Shown in pieces: positions 9,420 to 17,949 of a stretch of 64,000 nucleotides of DNA (the stretch's first letter is position 1; each line of letters opens with the position of its first letter). Below the pieces are notes generated by a model that searched no databases, had not been told where the DNA came from, and saw only the letters and a list, made by a program, of their open reading frames with translations. The stretch spans positions 62,001 through 126,000 of the forward strand of contig DASXVV010000002.1 in assembly GCA_036504035.1 (NCBI GenBank), in the 5' to 3' direction. Source of the stretch: Candidatus Deferrimicrobiaceae bacterium (lineage in GTDB: Bacteria; Desulfobacterota; Deferrimicrobia; Deferrimicrobiales; Deferrimicrobiaceae). A program made the translations under genes and the position numbers.

Positions 9420-11033
9420 ATGAGCCCTTTCCCCCCCGGAAAATACGCCGTCGTCCTGGCCGTTGCCTGCCTCTTCGCCCTTCTTGCCGCTTGTGGCGGC
9501 GGAGGTTCCGACAGCGCTTCCACGACCACCACGATCACCGGATCGGTCTTCGCGGCCCCGATGAACGGCGCGTCGGTCAGCGTCCGGAACGCGGCAGGGA
9601 ATATCGTAGCAGGCCCCGTGGCGACGGCGCCCGACGGCAGCTACAGCATCCCGATCCCGAACGGCGCCCTGGCCGGCGCCCTCCGGTTCGAAAGCAGCGG
9701 CGGCACGTTTACGGACGAGGCGACCGGCACGGCGTCGACCCCAGGCGGGCCGCTTTCGGCGTATGCCGAGGCCGGCACGCTCCGGACCGGTTCCGCGATC
9801 CACCTGACGCCGATCTCCACCATCGTCCACGACCTGCGATTGGCCAATCGAACCTCGGCGCAGGCCCGCGACAACTGCGTCGCAGCGTTCGGCTTCACCG
9901 ACAACGCGAGCGTGGGACCCCGAAACGACAACGCGGTCATGGGAATGGGCGTGGACAACGTCGCCCGGCGACTGGCGGGGCTTCGCGCCGTCGCGTTCAG
10001 CCAGATGGCCAGGGATCTCGGCGTCTCCCCCGACAACCAGTTCAAGCTGATCGCCGCCCTGGGCTCGGACCTGCGCGACGGCGTCCTCGACGGGCGCTTC
10101 GGCGTCGACAACGTCGACATCTATCCCGGGAAGCCGTTGCCGGAAGACATCCAGAACCGGTTCGCCAACGCGCTGGCGACGTGCTTCCTCGATCCCGCCG
10201 TCAACAAGACCGGTCTCACGGCAACCCAGATCGGCGCGCCTCCCATGGCGACGGTTGCCCTGACACCCACCTGGCGGGTCGAGTATCTCCCCGGATCGGC
10301 CGCTCCCGCGCAGGGCCGCACCGACTTCGGGATCAAGGTCAACCGGCGCAGCGACGGGGTCGCGATGCCGGGACGGACGCTCCGGATCGTTCCCTGGATG
10401 TACATGGCCACAAAGGACCACTCGTCGCCGATCGACAACGCGATCGGCGACAACACCGACGGCACCTATACCTGCACCGTCTACTACGTCATGGGCTCGG
10501 CCGGCATGGGGTTCTGGGAGCTGCGGGTCGTCGTCGACGGCGAAACCGCCACCTTCCATCCCTTCGTAAACAACCCGGGCGCCGACACGGCGCGCGCGAC
10601 GCTGAAGGGAACGGACAACGCGGCCAGCGTGCCCGTCGCGCAGCGCAACTACTTCCTCTTCAAGGACGGCCCGATGACCGGCGCCACGGGCGCCCATACT
10701 TTCAAGGTCTACCTGGCGGCGAACGACAACCAGTCGACCTTCCCGCAGCTCCAGGTCGGGACCGTGCTCCATACGCCGGCCGGCGCGCCCTTCACGGTCG
10801 ACGCCATCCTGGTCGACGCCTCCACGGACAACACGTTCAACTCGAGCGTCGTCACCGGAACGCCCGTCGCAGGAACGGCCCATTGGTCGTTCCCCGGCCT
10901 TTCGGGGCTCATCAGCGGCCAGACGGGAAACGTCTACGTCCGGCTGACGGTGAACGGCGAGCGGAAGACGACCAGCGGCGCCCCCGACAACGGGACCAAC
11001 GGATTCGCCACGTTCACGATCCTGGCGCCTTGA
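9420..11033 (+). CDS. Exported lipoprotein, first gene of a lipoprotein/barrel/redoxin/NosL operon
   Basis: 537 residues, function unknown. Signal peptide with lipobox LLAAC puts the lipid anchor on Cys25, followed by a Gly/Ser/Thr linker. Residues ~38-105 (TGSVFAAPMNGASVSV ... PDGSYSIPIP) look like a carboxypeptidase-regulatory or Ig-like domain, common in surface proteins. The remainder is rich in beta-type sequence with no recognised motif and no CxxCH haem site. Start ATG 9420 is chosen for GGAG eight bases upstream; the in-frame ATG at 9408 has none. The next gene begins eight bases after the stop, so the four genes at 9.4-13.1 kb probably form one operon. It may be the surface partner of the outer-membrane barrel encoded next. 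Confidence 0.7.
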   Translation: MSPFPPGKYAVVLAVACLFALLAACGGGGSDSASTTTTITGSVFAAPMNGASVSVRNAAGNIVAGPVATAPDGSYSIPIPNGALAGALRFESSGGTFTDEATGTASTPGGPLSAYAEAGTLRTGSAIHLTPISTIVHDLRLANRTSAQARDNCVAAFGFTDNASVGPRNDNAVMGMGVDNVARRLAGLRAVAFSQMARDLGVSPDNQFKLIAALGSDLRDGVLDGRFGVDNVDIYPGKPLPEDIQNRFANALATCFLDPAVNKTGLTATQIGAPPMATVALTPTWRVEYLPGSAAPAQGRTDFGIKVNRRSDGVAMPGRTLRIVPWMYMATKDHSSPIDNAIGDNTDGTYTCTVYYVMGSAGMGFWELRVVVDGETATFHPFVNNPGADTARATLKGTDNAASVPVAQRNYFLFKDGPMTGATGAHTFKVYLAANDNQSTFPQLQVGTVLHTPAGAPFTVDAILVDASTDNTFNSSVVTGTPVAGTAHWSFPGLSGLISGQTGNVYVRLTVNGERKTTSGAPDNGTNGFATFTILAP

Positions 11034-11041
11034 CGAGCGGC

Positions 11042-12031
11042 ATGGTTCGCTCGATCCGGCCCCTTCCGCTCCTGTGCCTGGCGGCCCTCCTCTGGGGGGC
11101 CGCCGGCCTGCATCCCACCCCGGCCAACGCCGGCTCCTGCTGCGGCGGCGGCAGCGGCGCGGCGCTGATCCTGCCGAAAGGCAACAAGGCCCTGCTCGAC
11201 CTGGGGCTCGAGATGGAGAAATACGACGGCTTCTGGAACCAGGCCGGCCGGCACATCCAGGATCCGCCCGGTTCCGACCTGCGGCAGTACCGGCTGACGC
11301 TGGGCGCCGCGCAACGGCTCTCCTCGCGCTGGCAGGCGAGCGTGTCCCTCCCTTATGTCTGGAACCGGAACCGCTACTCCGGCAGCGTCACCAGCTCCGA
11401 CGGCCTGGGCGACTCGACGCTGTCGGTCTGGTACGAGGCGCTCGACGACGTCTCGACCTGGAAACTTTCATCCGCGAAGGACCTCATCCCGTCGGTCGTG
11501 ATCGGGCCGTCCCTCCTGATCCCCACCGGCATCTCCCCGTACGACGACAAGGAGAGCAGCTTCGACGTCACCGGGCGCGGATTCTACCGGCTCGACGGCA
11601 ATCTGCAGGTCGACAAGACGCTTCGCCCTTTCACGGCCTCGCTCGCGCTGGGCTACGGGCGCTATTTCGAGCGCCCCGTCGACAAGGAGTACGGCCGCTT
11701 CGTCGAGCCCTACCACAAGCGTCTCGGCAACCGCTTCTCGGTTTCCGGCTCGCTCGGCTACATCGCCGTCCTGGGGACGGGGGGCGACACGCTGACGGGC
11801 ACGGCCACCCTGGCCTACGTGGAGGAAGACAACGGAAAGCGGAACGGCGAGACCGACCCGACGACCGCCTTCAAGAAAACCTCGGTCGGCGGCGCGCTCC
11901 TCTACGCGAGCACCGATCACGACTGGAGCGTCAAGGCGTCCTGGAACCACGCGATCCAGGCCGAAGGGTGGGGAGAAAACTTCCCGACCACCGACATCTA
12001 CAGCATGGGAGTCCGCTATGGGTTCCGTTAA
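11042..12031 (+). CDS. Putative outer-membrane beta-barrel (transporter-like)
   Basis: 329 residues. Sec signal peptide (about 1-31, ending PANA-G), then a mature N-terminus beginning GSCCGGGSG, and alternating amphipathic strands (RQYRLTLGAAQRLSS, WQASVSLPYVWN, TASLALGYGRYFE, FSVSGSLGYIAV). It ends in YSMGVRYGFR, so the terminal residue is Arg rather than the usual Phe, though a Phe is penultimate. This pattern fits the outer-membrane transporter/porin-like families of about 12 strands. The paired cysteines directly after the signal could bind metal or be substrates of the redoxin encoded downstream. Its end overlaps the next start by 14 bases. Specific substrate unknown. Confidence 0.7.
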   Translation: MVRSIRPLPLLCLAALLWGAAGLHPTPANAGSCCGGGSGAALILPKGNKALLDLGLEMEKYDGFWNQAGRHIQDPPGSDLRQYRLTLGAAQRLSSRWQASVSLPYVWNRNRYSGSVTSSDGLGDSTLSVWYEALDDVSTWKLSSAKDLIPSVVIGPSLLIPTGISPYDDKESSFDVTGRGFYRLDGNLQVDKTLRPFTASLALGYGRYFERPVDKEYGRFVEPYHKRLGNRFSVSGSLGYIAVLGTGGDTLTGTATLAYVEEDNGKRNGETDPTTAFKKTSVGGALLYASTDHDWSVKASWNHAIQAEGWGENFPTTDIYSMGVRYGFR

Positions 12032-12587
12032 GAAGGGGCGAATGCGCCGGGTCATGACCCTGCTCCCGATCCTCGCGCTGGCGGCCGGATGCAACGGCGT
12101 GGGGGAAGACCTGTCGCCCTCCGCCACCGACCGGCGCCCGCCCGTCGTATCCGGCACGACCGGTCCCGCAGTCGGGCAGAACGCCCCCGACTTCACGCTC
12201 CCGGGCACGCTCGGGGAAAGCGTCACCCTCTCCGCGAGCCTCGCGGGGCGAAGGGCGATCGTCCTCTACTTCACGATGTGGTGCCCGATCTGCGACGCCC
12301 ACATGAGCCACATGCGAAGCGCCGTCATTCCCGCCTATCCCGACGTGGCGTTCCTCGTGATCGACTACGTGTCGGGCAGCGTCGCCGACGCCCTCCGGTC
12401 CGAGACCGAAAACGGCTATCTCGGGTCGGGATTCACGGTGCTCGTCGATACCGGCAACCCGGTGCTTCACGCCTACGCCGCGACGATGGGCACGACCGTG
12501 GTCGTCGACAACACGGGCGTCATCCGGATGAACGAGGACTACGGGAACGGCACCCGGTTGCTCTCCGTGCTCGGGGGGCTGCCATGA
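12018..12587 (+). CDS. TlpA/AhpC-type thiol-disulfide redoxin, lipoprotein
   Basis: 189 residues. Signal peptide with lipobox LAAGC (Cys25) predicts a periplasmic lipoprotein. The thioredoxin fold starts with VGQNAPDFTLPG and carries the active-site motif Trp-Cys-Pro-Ile-Cys (Cys89, Cys92), then GTTVVVDNTGVI with a Thr beside the expected cis-Pro region. TlpA/ResA-like proteins reduce protein disulfides in the periplasm, often for haem or copper-site assembly. ATG 12018 has GGAG upstream; ATG 12042 is an alternative that also keeps the signal peptide. Between a barrel gene with paired cysteines and a NosL-like copper protein, a role in keeping metal-binding cysteines reduced is plausible but unproven. 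Confidence 0.8.
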   Translation: MGSVKKGRMRRVMTLLPILALAAGCNGVGEDLSPSATDRRPPVVSGTTGPAVGQNAPDFTLPGTLGESVTLSASLAGRRAIVLYFTMWCPICDAHMSHMRSAVIPAYPDVAFLVIDYVSGSVADALRSETENGYLGSGFTVLVDTGNPVLHAYAATMGTTVVVDNTGVIRMNEDYGNGTRLLSVLGGLP

Positions 12588-12616
12588 ACGGAACCAGGAT
12601 ACGGGAGGTCATCGCC

Positions 12617-13066
12617 ATGAACATACCGAGGGGACGCATCGGCATCGCCGTCGTTCTGCTCCTGATATCCGCAGCCGCCTTCGCTCAGGACGACATCTCC
12701 CGTCACCGGTTTTGCGCCGAATGCGGGATGGACCGGAAGGCCTACGGCTTCAGCCGGATGCTGATCGTCTACGAGGACGGCGCCGAAGTCGGCGCCTGCA
12801 GCCTGCATTGCGCCGCGGCCGCCCTCGACAAGGGGGCGGGCAGGACGGTGAAGTCGATCCTCGCGGCCGACCGCGACCGCACGGCACTGGTCGATGCGGA
12901 AAAGGCGACTTGGGTCATAGGGGGGAAGAAGCGGGGCGTGATGACCGCGGTGCCGAAGTGGGCCTTCGCCGCGCCCGAAGCGGCGGAGGCATTCGTCAAT
13001 GCCCACGGGGGAAAGATCGCCTCCTGGGCCGAGGCGCTGGAGGCGGCGCGGAAAGAACCGCGCTAG
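12617..13066 (+). CDS. NosL-like copper-binding periplasmic protein
   Basis: 149 residues from ATG 12617, preceded by GGGAGG at good spacing; an upstream in-frame ATG at 12584 overlaps the redoxin stop as ATGA and is possible. Signal peptide about 1-24 (ends AFA-Q; no lipobox, unlike typical NosL, which is a lipoprotein). The NosL signature is clear: FCAECGMDRKAYGF (Cys33, Cys36, Met38) and GACSLHCAAAAL (Cys61, Cys65). NosL binds Cu(I) and helps build the copper centres of nitrous oxide reductase. No nosZ or other nos gene is seen in this window, so it is probably a metal chaperone for some other target, possibly the products of the same operon. Confidence 0.75.
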   Translation: MNIPRGRIGIAVVLLLISAAAFAQDDISRHRFCAECGMDRKAYGFSRMLIVYEDGAEVGACSLHCAAAALDKGAGRTVKSILAADRDRTALVDAEKATWVIGGKKRGVMTAVPKWAFAAPEAAEAFVNAHGGKIASWAEALEAARKEPR

Positions 13067-13100
13067 CGACGCACAGGGCCCGGCCGCCCGGTCGAGCCCT

Positions 13101-14057
13101 TCATTTGCCGCCGGCGGCCAGCACCTCGTCCCGGAAGATGCCGAACTCGGGCGGATCGTCGACCGTGAACGACAGCTTTTCGCCGGTCACGGGATGCTCG
13201 AACGCCAGGTGGAACGCGTGGAGAAAATACCGGTCGAGGACGACCGTTTGCGACCCCGCTCCCTTGCCCAGGACTACTTTTCGCGATTTTCCGTAGACGT
13301 CGTCGCCCACGATCGGGCAGCCAAGGTGGGCGCAGTGGACGCGCACCTGGTGGGTGCGCCCCGTCTCGAGCTCGAACTCGACCCGGCTGAACGGGCCGAA
13401 CGTCTCGAGCAGCCGATAGCGCGTGATCGCCTCGCGGCCGCCCCGCTCCAGCACCGCCATCTTCTTGCGATTGACCGGATGGCGGCCGATGCGCGTGACG
13501 ACCGTGCCGCTCGCCTTCGCGGGGCTTCCCCAGACGATGCCGTGGTAACGGCGGACGAGGTCGTGGGTCGCGAAGCGCGCAGAGAGCCCCGCATGCGCCG
13601 CGTCGGTCTTCGCGACAACGAGGATGCCCGACGTGTCTCGGTCGAGCCGGTGGACGATGCCGGGACGCTCGACGCCGCCGATGCCCGAAAGCCCCTCGGC
13701 GTGCGCGAGCAGAACATGGACGAGCGTGCCCTCGGCGTGGCCGGGCGCGGGGTGGACGACCATCCCCGCCGGCTTCTCGACCACGAGCAGGTAGGCGTCC
13801 TGATACAGGATGCGCAGAGGCCGATCCTCGGGGATGAGCTCGAGCGGGCGTGGGGGGGGAATCGTGACAACGATCGCGTCGCCGGCCTTGAGCCGACCCG
13901 AGGGGCGGGCGTCGCCGGAGGCCAGCGTCACCTGCCCGTCCTCGATGAGCCGTTGCAGGCGGGAACGCGACAGGTCGGGAAGCGATGCGGCGAGAAACCG
14001 GTCGAGCCGCTCCCCCGCGTCTCCCGGGGGAACGGTCAGCCGGTGCGTGACGGGCAA
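13101..14057 (-). CDS. rluD: RluD-family 23S rRNA pseudouridine synthase
   Basis: 318 residues, normal for RluD. Isomerises uridine to pseudouridine in 23S rRNA (helix 69 in E. coli). N-terminal S4 RNA-binding domain (RLDRFLAASLPDLSRSRLQRLI, given in part), then the catalytic domain with HRLDRDTSG, whose Asp is the nucleophile, and the late motifs ETGRTHQVRVH and HAFHLAFEHP. Convergent with the NosL-like gene, 34 bases away. Same direction as the 88-residue unknown just upstream. A G8 run in the coding region (near 13852-13859 on the plus strand) keeps the frame. Confidence 0.92.
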   Translation of the reverse strand: MPVTHRLTVPPGDAGERLDRFLAASLPDLSRSRLQRLIEDGQVTLASGDARPSGRLKAGDAIVVTIPPPRPLELIPEDRPLRILYQDAYLLVVEKPAGMVVHPAPGHAEGTLVHVLLAHAEGLSGIGGVERPGIVHRLDRDTSGILVVAKTDAAHAGLSARFATHDLVRRYHGIVWGSPAKASGTVVTRIGRHPVNRKKMAVLERGGREAITRYRLLETFGPFSRVEFELETGRTHQVRVHCAHLGCPIVGDDVYGKSRKVVLGKGAGSQTVVLDRYFLHAFHLAFEHPVTGEKLSFTVDDPPEFGIFRDEVLAAGGK

Positions 14058-14068
14058 CGGCTTGCCCG

Positions 14069-14335
14069 TTACCAGGCCTTGGACGGGATGCGCCCGGACG
14101 GCTTCACGAGCACGTCGACCAGCGCCTGGTTGAAAAAATTGGTGCCCTTGAGAATGTCGGGGTCGACGCGGCTGGCGTAGTAGTTGCGCCCCTCCTCGAT
14201 CTCGTCTTTCAGGAGGTCGAACAGGTTGTCGTTCCCGATCCCCTCCTCGACCTTTCGGGCGTTGTAGAGGGCGATGTCGGAGACGACCGCCCTTGCGATG
14301 CGCCTGGCGACATCCGGATCCCTGACCACACTCAT
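14069..14335 (-). CDS. Conserved-looking small protein of unknown function
   Basis: 88 residues from ATG 14335, preceded by AAGGAGG. Not recognised. It is hydrophilic and mostly helical by composition, with no signal peptide, membrane segment or cysteine, and contains DVARRIARAVVSDIALYN and LLKDEIEEGRNYYASRV. It sits 11 bases upstream of rluD and 43 bases downstream of the DegP-like gene, all in one direction, so it is likely cotranscribed. The strong ribosome site and tight spacing support a real gene. No function can be assigned from sequence alone. Confidence 0.7.
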   Translation of the reverse strand: MSVVRDPDVARRIARAVVSDIALYNARKVEEGIGNDNLFDLLKDEIEEGRNYYASRVDPDILKGTNFFNQALVDVLVKPSGRIPSKAW

Positions 14336-14378
14336 CGTCCCTGCCTCCTTCGAGAATCCGTGTCCCGGCTCACGACGC

Positions 14379-15815
14379 TCACCGGGTGCGAAACGCCATG
14401 TAGGTCTGCCCGCCGTTGCGGTAGACCAGAACCGATACCATCCGCCGGGACGGCAGCGCCGAGATGATCCGGCGATAGCCCTCGACACCGGCGACGGGGG
14501 CGTGATTGATCCGCAGCAGGATATCGCCCTCCCGGATGCCGCCCTGCCAAGCCACGCCGGTGGGCTCGACGTAGTTGACCGCCACGCCGCCCTCGATCGA
14601 CAGTTCCTTCGCTATTGTGCCCGGAATCGGCGTCACCGCCAATCCCAACGCGTCGGCCGTCTCCCGGCGAGGGGTCTGGGTCGGCCCCTTCCCTTCCATC
14701 TCGGAGAGCTGGGCCGTCACCGACGCCCGCTTGCCTTCGCGCAGGATCTCGAGTCCGACCGCGCTGCCCGGCGCCGTGCCTGCGATCTGGCGCTGCAGTT
14801 CCTTCTGGCCGGTCACCCGCTTCCCCTGGAACACGGTCAGGATGTCGCCCGCCCGCAAGCCGGCCTTCTCGGCAGGGCTCTTGGGGGTCACCCGGTTGAT
14901 CAGGACGCCCTGCTCTCCCCGGACGCCGAACGATTCGGCAAGCTCGGTCGTCAGCGGCTGGATCTCGACGCCGAGCCACCCGCGGCGGACCGTGCCGTGC
15001 GCCGACAGCTCTTGCGCCACCGCCTTCACGGTGTTGATCGGGATGGCGAAGCCGATCCCCTGCGCGCTGCTCATGATGGAGGAGGTGATGCCGATGACCT
15101 CGCCCCGGATGTTGAGCAGCGGGCCGCCCGAGTTGCCCGGGTTGATCGAGGCATCGGTCTGGATCAGGTCTTCGCCCGCGTCGTCGACGAAATCGGTGCG
15201 CCCCGTCGCGCTGATCACGCCTTGCGTGACGGTGCTCTCGAGCCCGAACGGGCTGCCGACCGCGATCGCGAACTCGCCGGGCTTGAGATGCGAGGAATCG
15301 CCCAACCGCGCCGGCTTGAGCTTGCGCCCCGGCTTGATGCGGACCAGCGCGATGTCGGTGCGGGGATCGGCGCCGATCACCTGCCCCGGGTATTCGGTGC
15401 GGTCGGAGAGGCGGACGACGATCTCGTCCGCGTCGCGGATGACGTGCTCGTTGGTCACGATCAGGCCGTCTTCGGCGAGGATGAGGCCGGTCCCGAGCGA
15501 ATCGTCCCGGTAGCCGCCGTTCTGCTCGAGCACGTCGAGGTAGTCGGGCGGCAGCGGGTTGCCGTTGTCGTCGCGGGGGGGCGGTACGGAGCCCTTCGCG
15601 AACCGCATCACGGTGCTGATGTTGACGACCGACGGCACGGCGCCCTCGACGACCGACGTGAAGGCCTGCTGGATCGCGGCCACCGGCGCGGCGACCGTCC
15701 CCGCCGACGTGCCCTCGCTCGCCGGTTTCCGGGTGCATCCGGAGGCGAGCAGCACGATGAGCGCGGCGCCTGCGGCGCAACAGGCAGCCGGTCGGATGTG
15801 CGCGCGCCCGGTCAT
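14379..15815 (-). CDS. DegP/MucD-type periplasmic serine protease, lipoprotein-anchored
   Basis: 478 residues. HtrA family: degrades misfolded envelope proteins. Signal peptide with lipobox LLASGC suggests a lipid anchor, unusual among soluble DegP proteins. Trypsin-like domain with catalytic His (TNEHVI), Asp (RTDIALVRI) and Ser (INPGNSGGPLLN), then PDZ1 (RRGWLGVEIQPL ... KAGLRAGDIL) and PDZ2 (GVAWQGGIREGDILLRI). The ATG at 15815 overlaps the ribF stop as ATGA. DegP, DegQ and MucD cannot be separated by sequence reading alone, so no symbol is given. Confidence 0.9.
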   Translation of the reverse strand: MTGRAHIRPAACCAAGAALIVLLASGCTRKPASEGTSAGTVAAPVAAIQQAFTSVVEGAVPSVVNISTVMRFAKGSVPPPRDDNGNPLPPDYLDVLEQNGGYRDDSLGTGLILAEDGLIVTNEHVIRDADEIVVRLSDRTEYPGQVIGADPRTDIALVRIKPGRKLKPARLGDSSHLKPGEFAIAVGSPFGLESTVTQGVISATGRTDFVDDAGEDLIQTDASINPGNSGGPLLNIRGEVIGITSSIMSSAQGIGFAIPINTVKAVAQELSAHGTVRRGWLGVEIQPLTTELAESFGVRGEQGVLINRVTPKSPAEKAGLRAGDILTVFQGKRVTGQKELQRQIAGTAPGSAVGLEILREGKRASVTAQLSEMEGKGPTQTPRRETADALGLAVTPIPGTIAKELSIEGGVAVNYVEPTGVAWQGGIREGDILLRINHAPVAGVEGYRRIISALPSRRMVSVLVYRNGGQTYMAFRTR

Positions 15816-16768
15816 TCGCCCGACTCCCCGGTTCGGCTTCCCGACGGCGGCCTCACCGATGACGTCTGAGCGAAGCGGACATCATCGGCGATCTGGCGGA
15901 CGAGCGCCTCGATGTTCTCGAATTTCCGCTCGTCGCGGATCCGCTCCCGGAAGTCGACCGCCATCTCCTTGCCGTAGAGGTCGCCGGTCGGCTCGAGCAG
16001 GTGCACCTCGAGCCCGAGCGAATTGTCGCCGAACGTGGGGTTGAATCCGATGTTGGCGACGCCCCGGCATCGACGCCCCTCGACCTCGGCATCGACGATA
16101 TAGACGCCGGGAAGGGGGGCGAGCTCCTGCGTGAACCGGATGTTGGCCGTCGGAAACCCCAGCTTGTGGCCTCGTTGCATGCCGGTGACGACGGGGCCCG
16201 AAAGCCGGTAGGGACGGCAGAGCAGATCCTCGGCCTCGCGGACCCGGCCGCCGAGCAACAACTCGCGGATGCGGCTGGAACTGACGATCGCGCCGCCCCG
16301 ATAGAGCGCGGGAACGATCTCGACCGTGAATCCGAGCGCCGCGCCCAGCCCGATGAGCGTCGAAGGGGAGCCGGCACGGCCGGCCCCGAAGTTGAAGTCG
16401 TAGCCGACCACGAGGTGCCGCGTGTGCAGTCGGCCGACGAGAAAATCGTGCGCGAAGGCGTCCGGCGTCATGCTCCCGAGCTTCTCGTCGAACGGTTCGA
16501 CCAGCAGGTAGTCGATGCCGGCCTCGGCGATCAGCGCGGCGCGCTCGGCGTGCGACGAGATCTCGTAGAAACGGGCCGACGGGGAGAAGTGGCGGACCGG
16601 GTGGGGCGAAAAAGTGACCGCGACGGACGGGATTCCGGCGGAGGCTGCGTATTCGACTGTTCGGCGGAGCAATTCGCGGTGTCCCCGGTGGACCCCGTCG
16701 AAATTGCCGATGGTGACCGCCGCGCCGCTCGCGGGAAGACCGGAGGACGGCCCGGACAGCACGGTCAT
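15812..16768 (-). CDS. ribF: Bifunctional riboflavin kinase / FAD synthetase
   Basis: 318 residues. Phosphorylates riboflavin to FMN and adenylylates FMN to FAD in the cytosol. The N-terminal nucleotidyltransferase domain shows TIGNFDGVHRGH and the SSSRIRELL motif; the C-terminal kinase domain shows GHKLGFPTANI and GVANIGFNPTF. ATG 16768 is chosen because it aligns with the usual family start about 25 residues before TIGNFDG; a TTG at 16780 is also in frame. Divergent from lptF across 50 bases, and overlapping the protease gene downstream. Confidence 0.93.
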   Translation of the reverse strand: MTVLSGPSSGLPASGAAVTIGNFDGVHRGHRELLRRTVEYAASAGIPSVAVTFSPHPVRHFSPSARFYEISSHAERAALIAEAGIDYLLVEPFDEKLGSMTPDAFAHDFLVGRLHTRHLVVGYDFNFGAGRAGSPSTLIGLGAALGFTVEIVPALYRGGAIVSSSRIRELLLGGRVREAEDLLCRPYRLSGPVVTGMQRGHKLGFPTANIRFTQELAPLPGVYIVDAEVEGRRCRGVANIGFNPTFGDNSLGLEVHLLEPTGDLYGKEMAVDFRERIRDERKFENIEALVRQIADDVRFAQTSSVRPPSGSRTGESGE

Positions 16769-16818
16769 GCGTCTTGTCAAAGCGAAAAACCCCCGTGTGA
16801 AAATGATATTATACGCCG

Positions 16819-17949
16819 GTGAAACGGCTCCACAAATATATCCTCGCCGAGGTGGCGGGCCCTTTTTTCATCGGTCTGCTCACCTTCACGCTGGTTGTCC
16901 TTCTCCATCGCTTCTCGCTGCTCTCCGACCTCGTCGTGTCCAAGGGCGTGCCGCCCGAGCTTGGCGGGCGACTGCTGCTCGCCTTCGTCCCCATGTTCCT
17001 CGAGATCACCCTGCCCGCCGCGCTGCTGCTGGCGGTCCTGCTCGCCCTGGGCCGTTTCGGCGCCGATTCCGAGATCACGGCCATGCAGACCGCGGGGATG
17101 GGAATGCGCAGCTTCGCCGGGCCCGTCATGCTGGTCAGCATCCTCGCCTTTTCCGCCAGCCTCTACATCGGTTGGGCAGGGGTCGCCTGGGGAAACCGCG
17201 AGATGAAAGCCACCCTCGCCCGCATCCTGTCGATCCGCGCGGGCGCCGGCGCCTCCGAGCACGTCTTCCAGGAGATCACGCCCGACGTCCTCCTTTTTCC
17301 CGACCGGATGTCGACCGACGGCCGGCGGATGGACGGCCTTCTGCTCGTCCACAACCTCGGCCGCCGCGAGCCCGCGCTGGTCTTCGCCCGGCGCGGGGAG
17401 TTCGCTTCCGGCACCACGAACGCGGTCGGCCTGACGCTGCTCGACGGCGCCGTCCACACCGATGCGCCCGAGGACAACGCCTACCGGTTCGCAAGTTTCC
17501 GCTCGCTCGAATTCCGGCTGCCGCTGGCGCTCTCCGACGCGATCAACCCCGATGACCCGCGCAACCTGACGGTGCCCCAGCTTTTCCGGAAGATCCGCGA
17601 GAAGGGAACGGGCAAGGAAGGGGCGACTTTCATCTACCACTTCCACCGCCGGCTTTCGCTGGCGGCTTCGTGCCTCGCGTTCGGGCTCGCCGCCGTCCCG
17701 CTCGGCCTGTTCCAGCGGGCCCGCGGCAAGTCGCCGGCGCTGGCGATCACCGTCGCCGTCATCCTCTTCTACTACATGTTCCTTGCCGCGGCAGGCGCCG
17801 TCGAGTCGAGCTCCCGCATCGGGATGATCCTCCTGATGTGGCTCCCCAACCTGCTGGTTTTCGGCGGCGCGGTCGTCATATTCCGGATGTCCGAAACGGG
17901 GATTCCCGCCCCGCCCCGCATCCTGACGATCCTCTCGGCCCGCCGATGA
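16819..17949 (+). CDS. lptF: LPS export ABC transporter permease LptF
   Basis: 376 residues. LptF and LptG form the inner-membrane part of the LptB2FG exporter that extracts LPS and passes it to LptC and LptA. The YjgP/YjgQ fold is seen: N-terminal membrane segments (FFIGLLTFTLVVLLHRF, FVPMFLEITLPAALLLAVLL), a periplasmic jellyroll domain (~130-265) and C-terminal membrane segments. The start is GTG at 16819. The stop overlaps the lptG start (ATGA). lptB, lptA and lptC lie about 17 kb away in the Kdo/PTS run. Confidence 0.92.
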   Translation: MKRLHKYILAEVAGPFFIGLLTFTLVVLLHRFSLLSDLVVSKGVPPELGGRLLLAFVPMFLEITLPAALLLAVLLALGRFGADSEITAMQTAGMGMRSFAGPVMLVSILAFSASLYIGWAGVAWGNREMKATLARILSIRAGAGASEHVFQEITPDVLLFPDRMSTDGRRMDGLLLVHNLGRREPALVFARRGEFASGTTNAVGLTLLDGAVHTDAPEDNAYRFASFRSLEFRLPLALSDAINPDDPRNLTVPQLFRKIREKGTGKEGATFIYHFHRRLSLAASCLAFGLAAVPLGLFQRARGKSPALAITVAVILFYYMFLAAAGAVESSSRIGMILLMWLPNLLVFGGAVVIFRMSETGIPAPPRILTILSARR

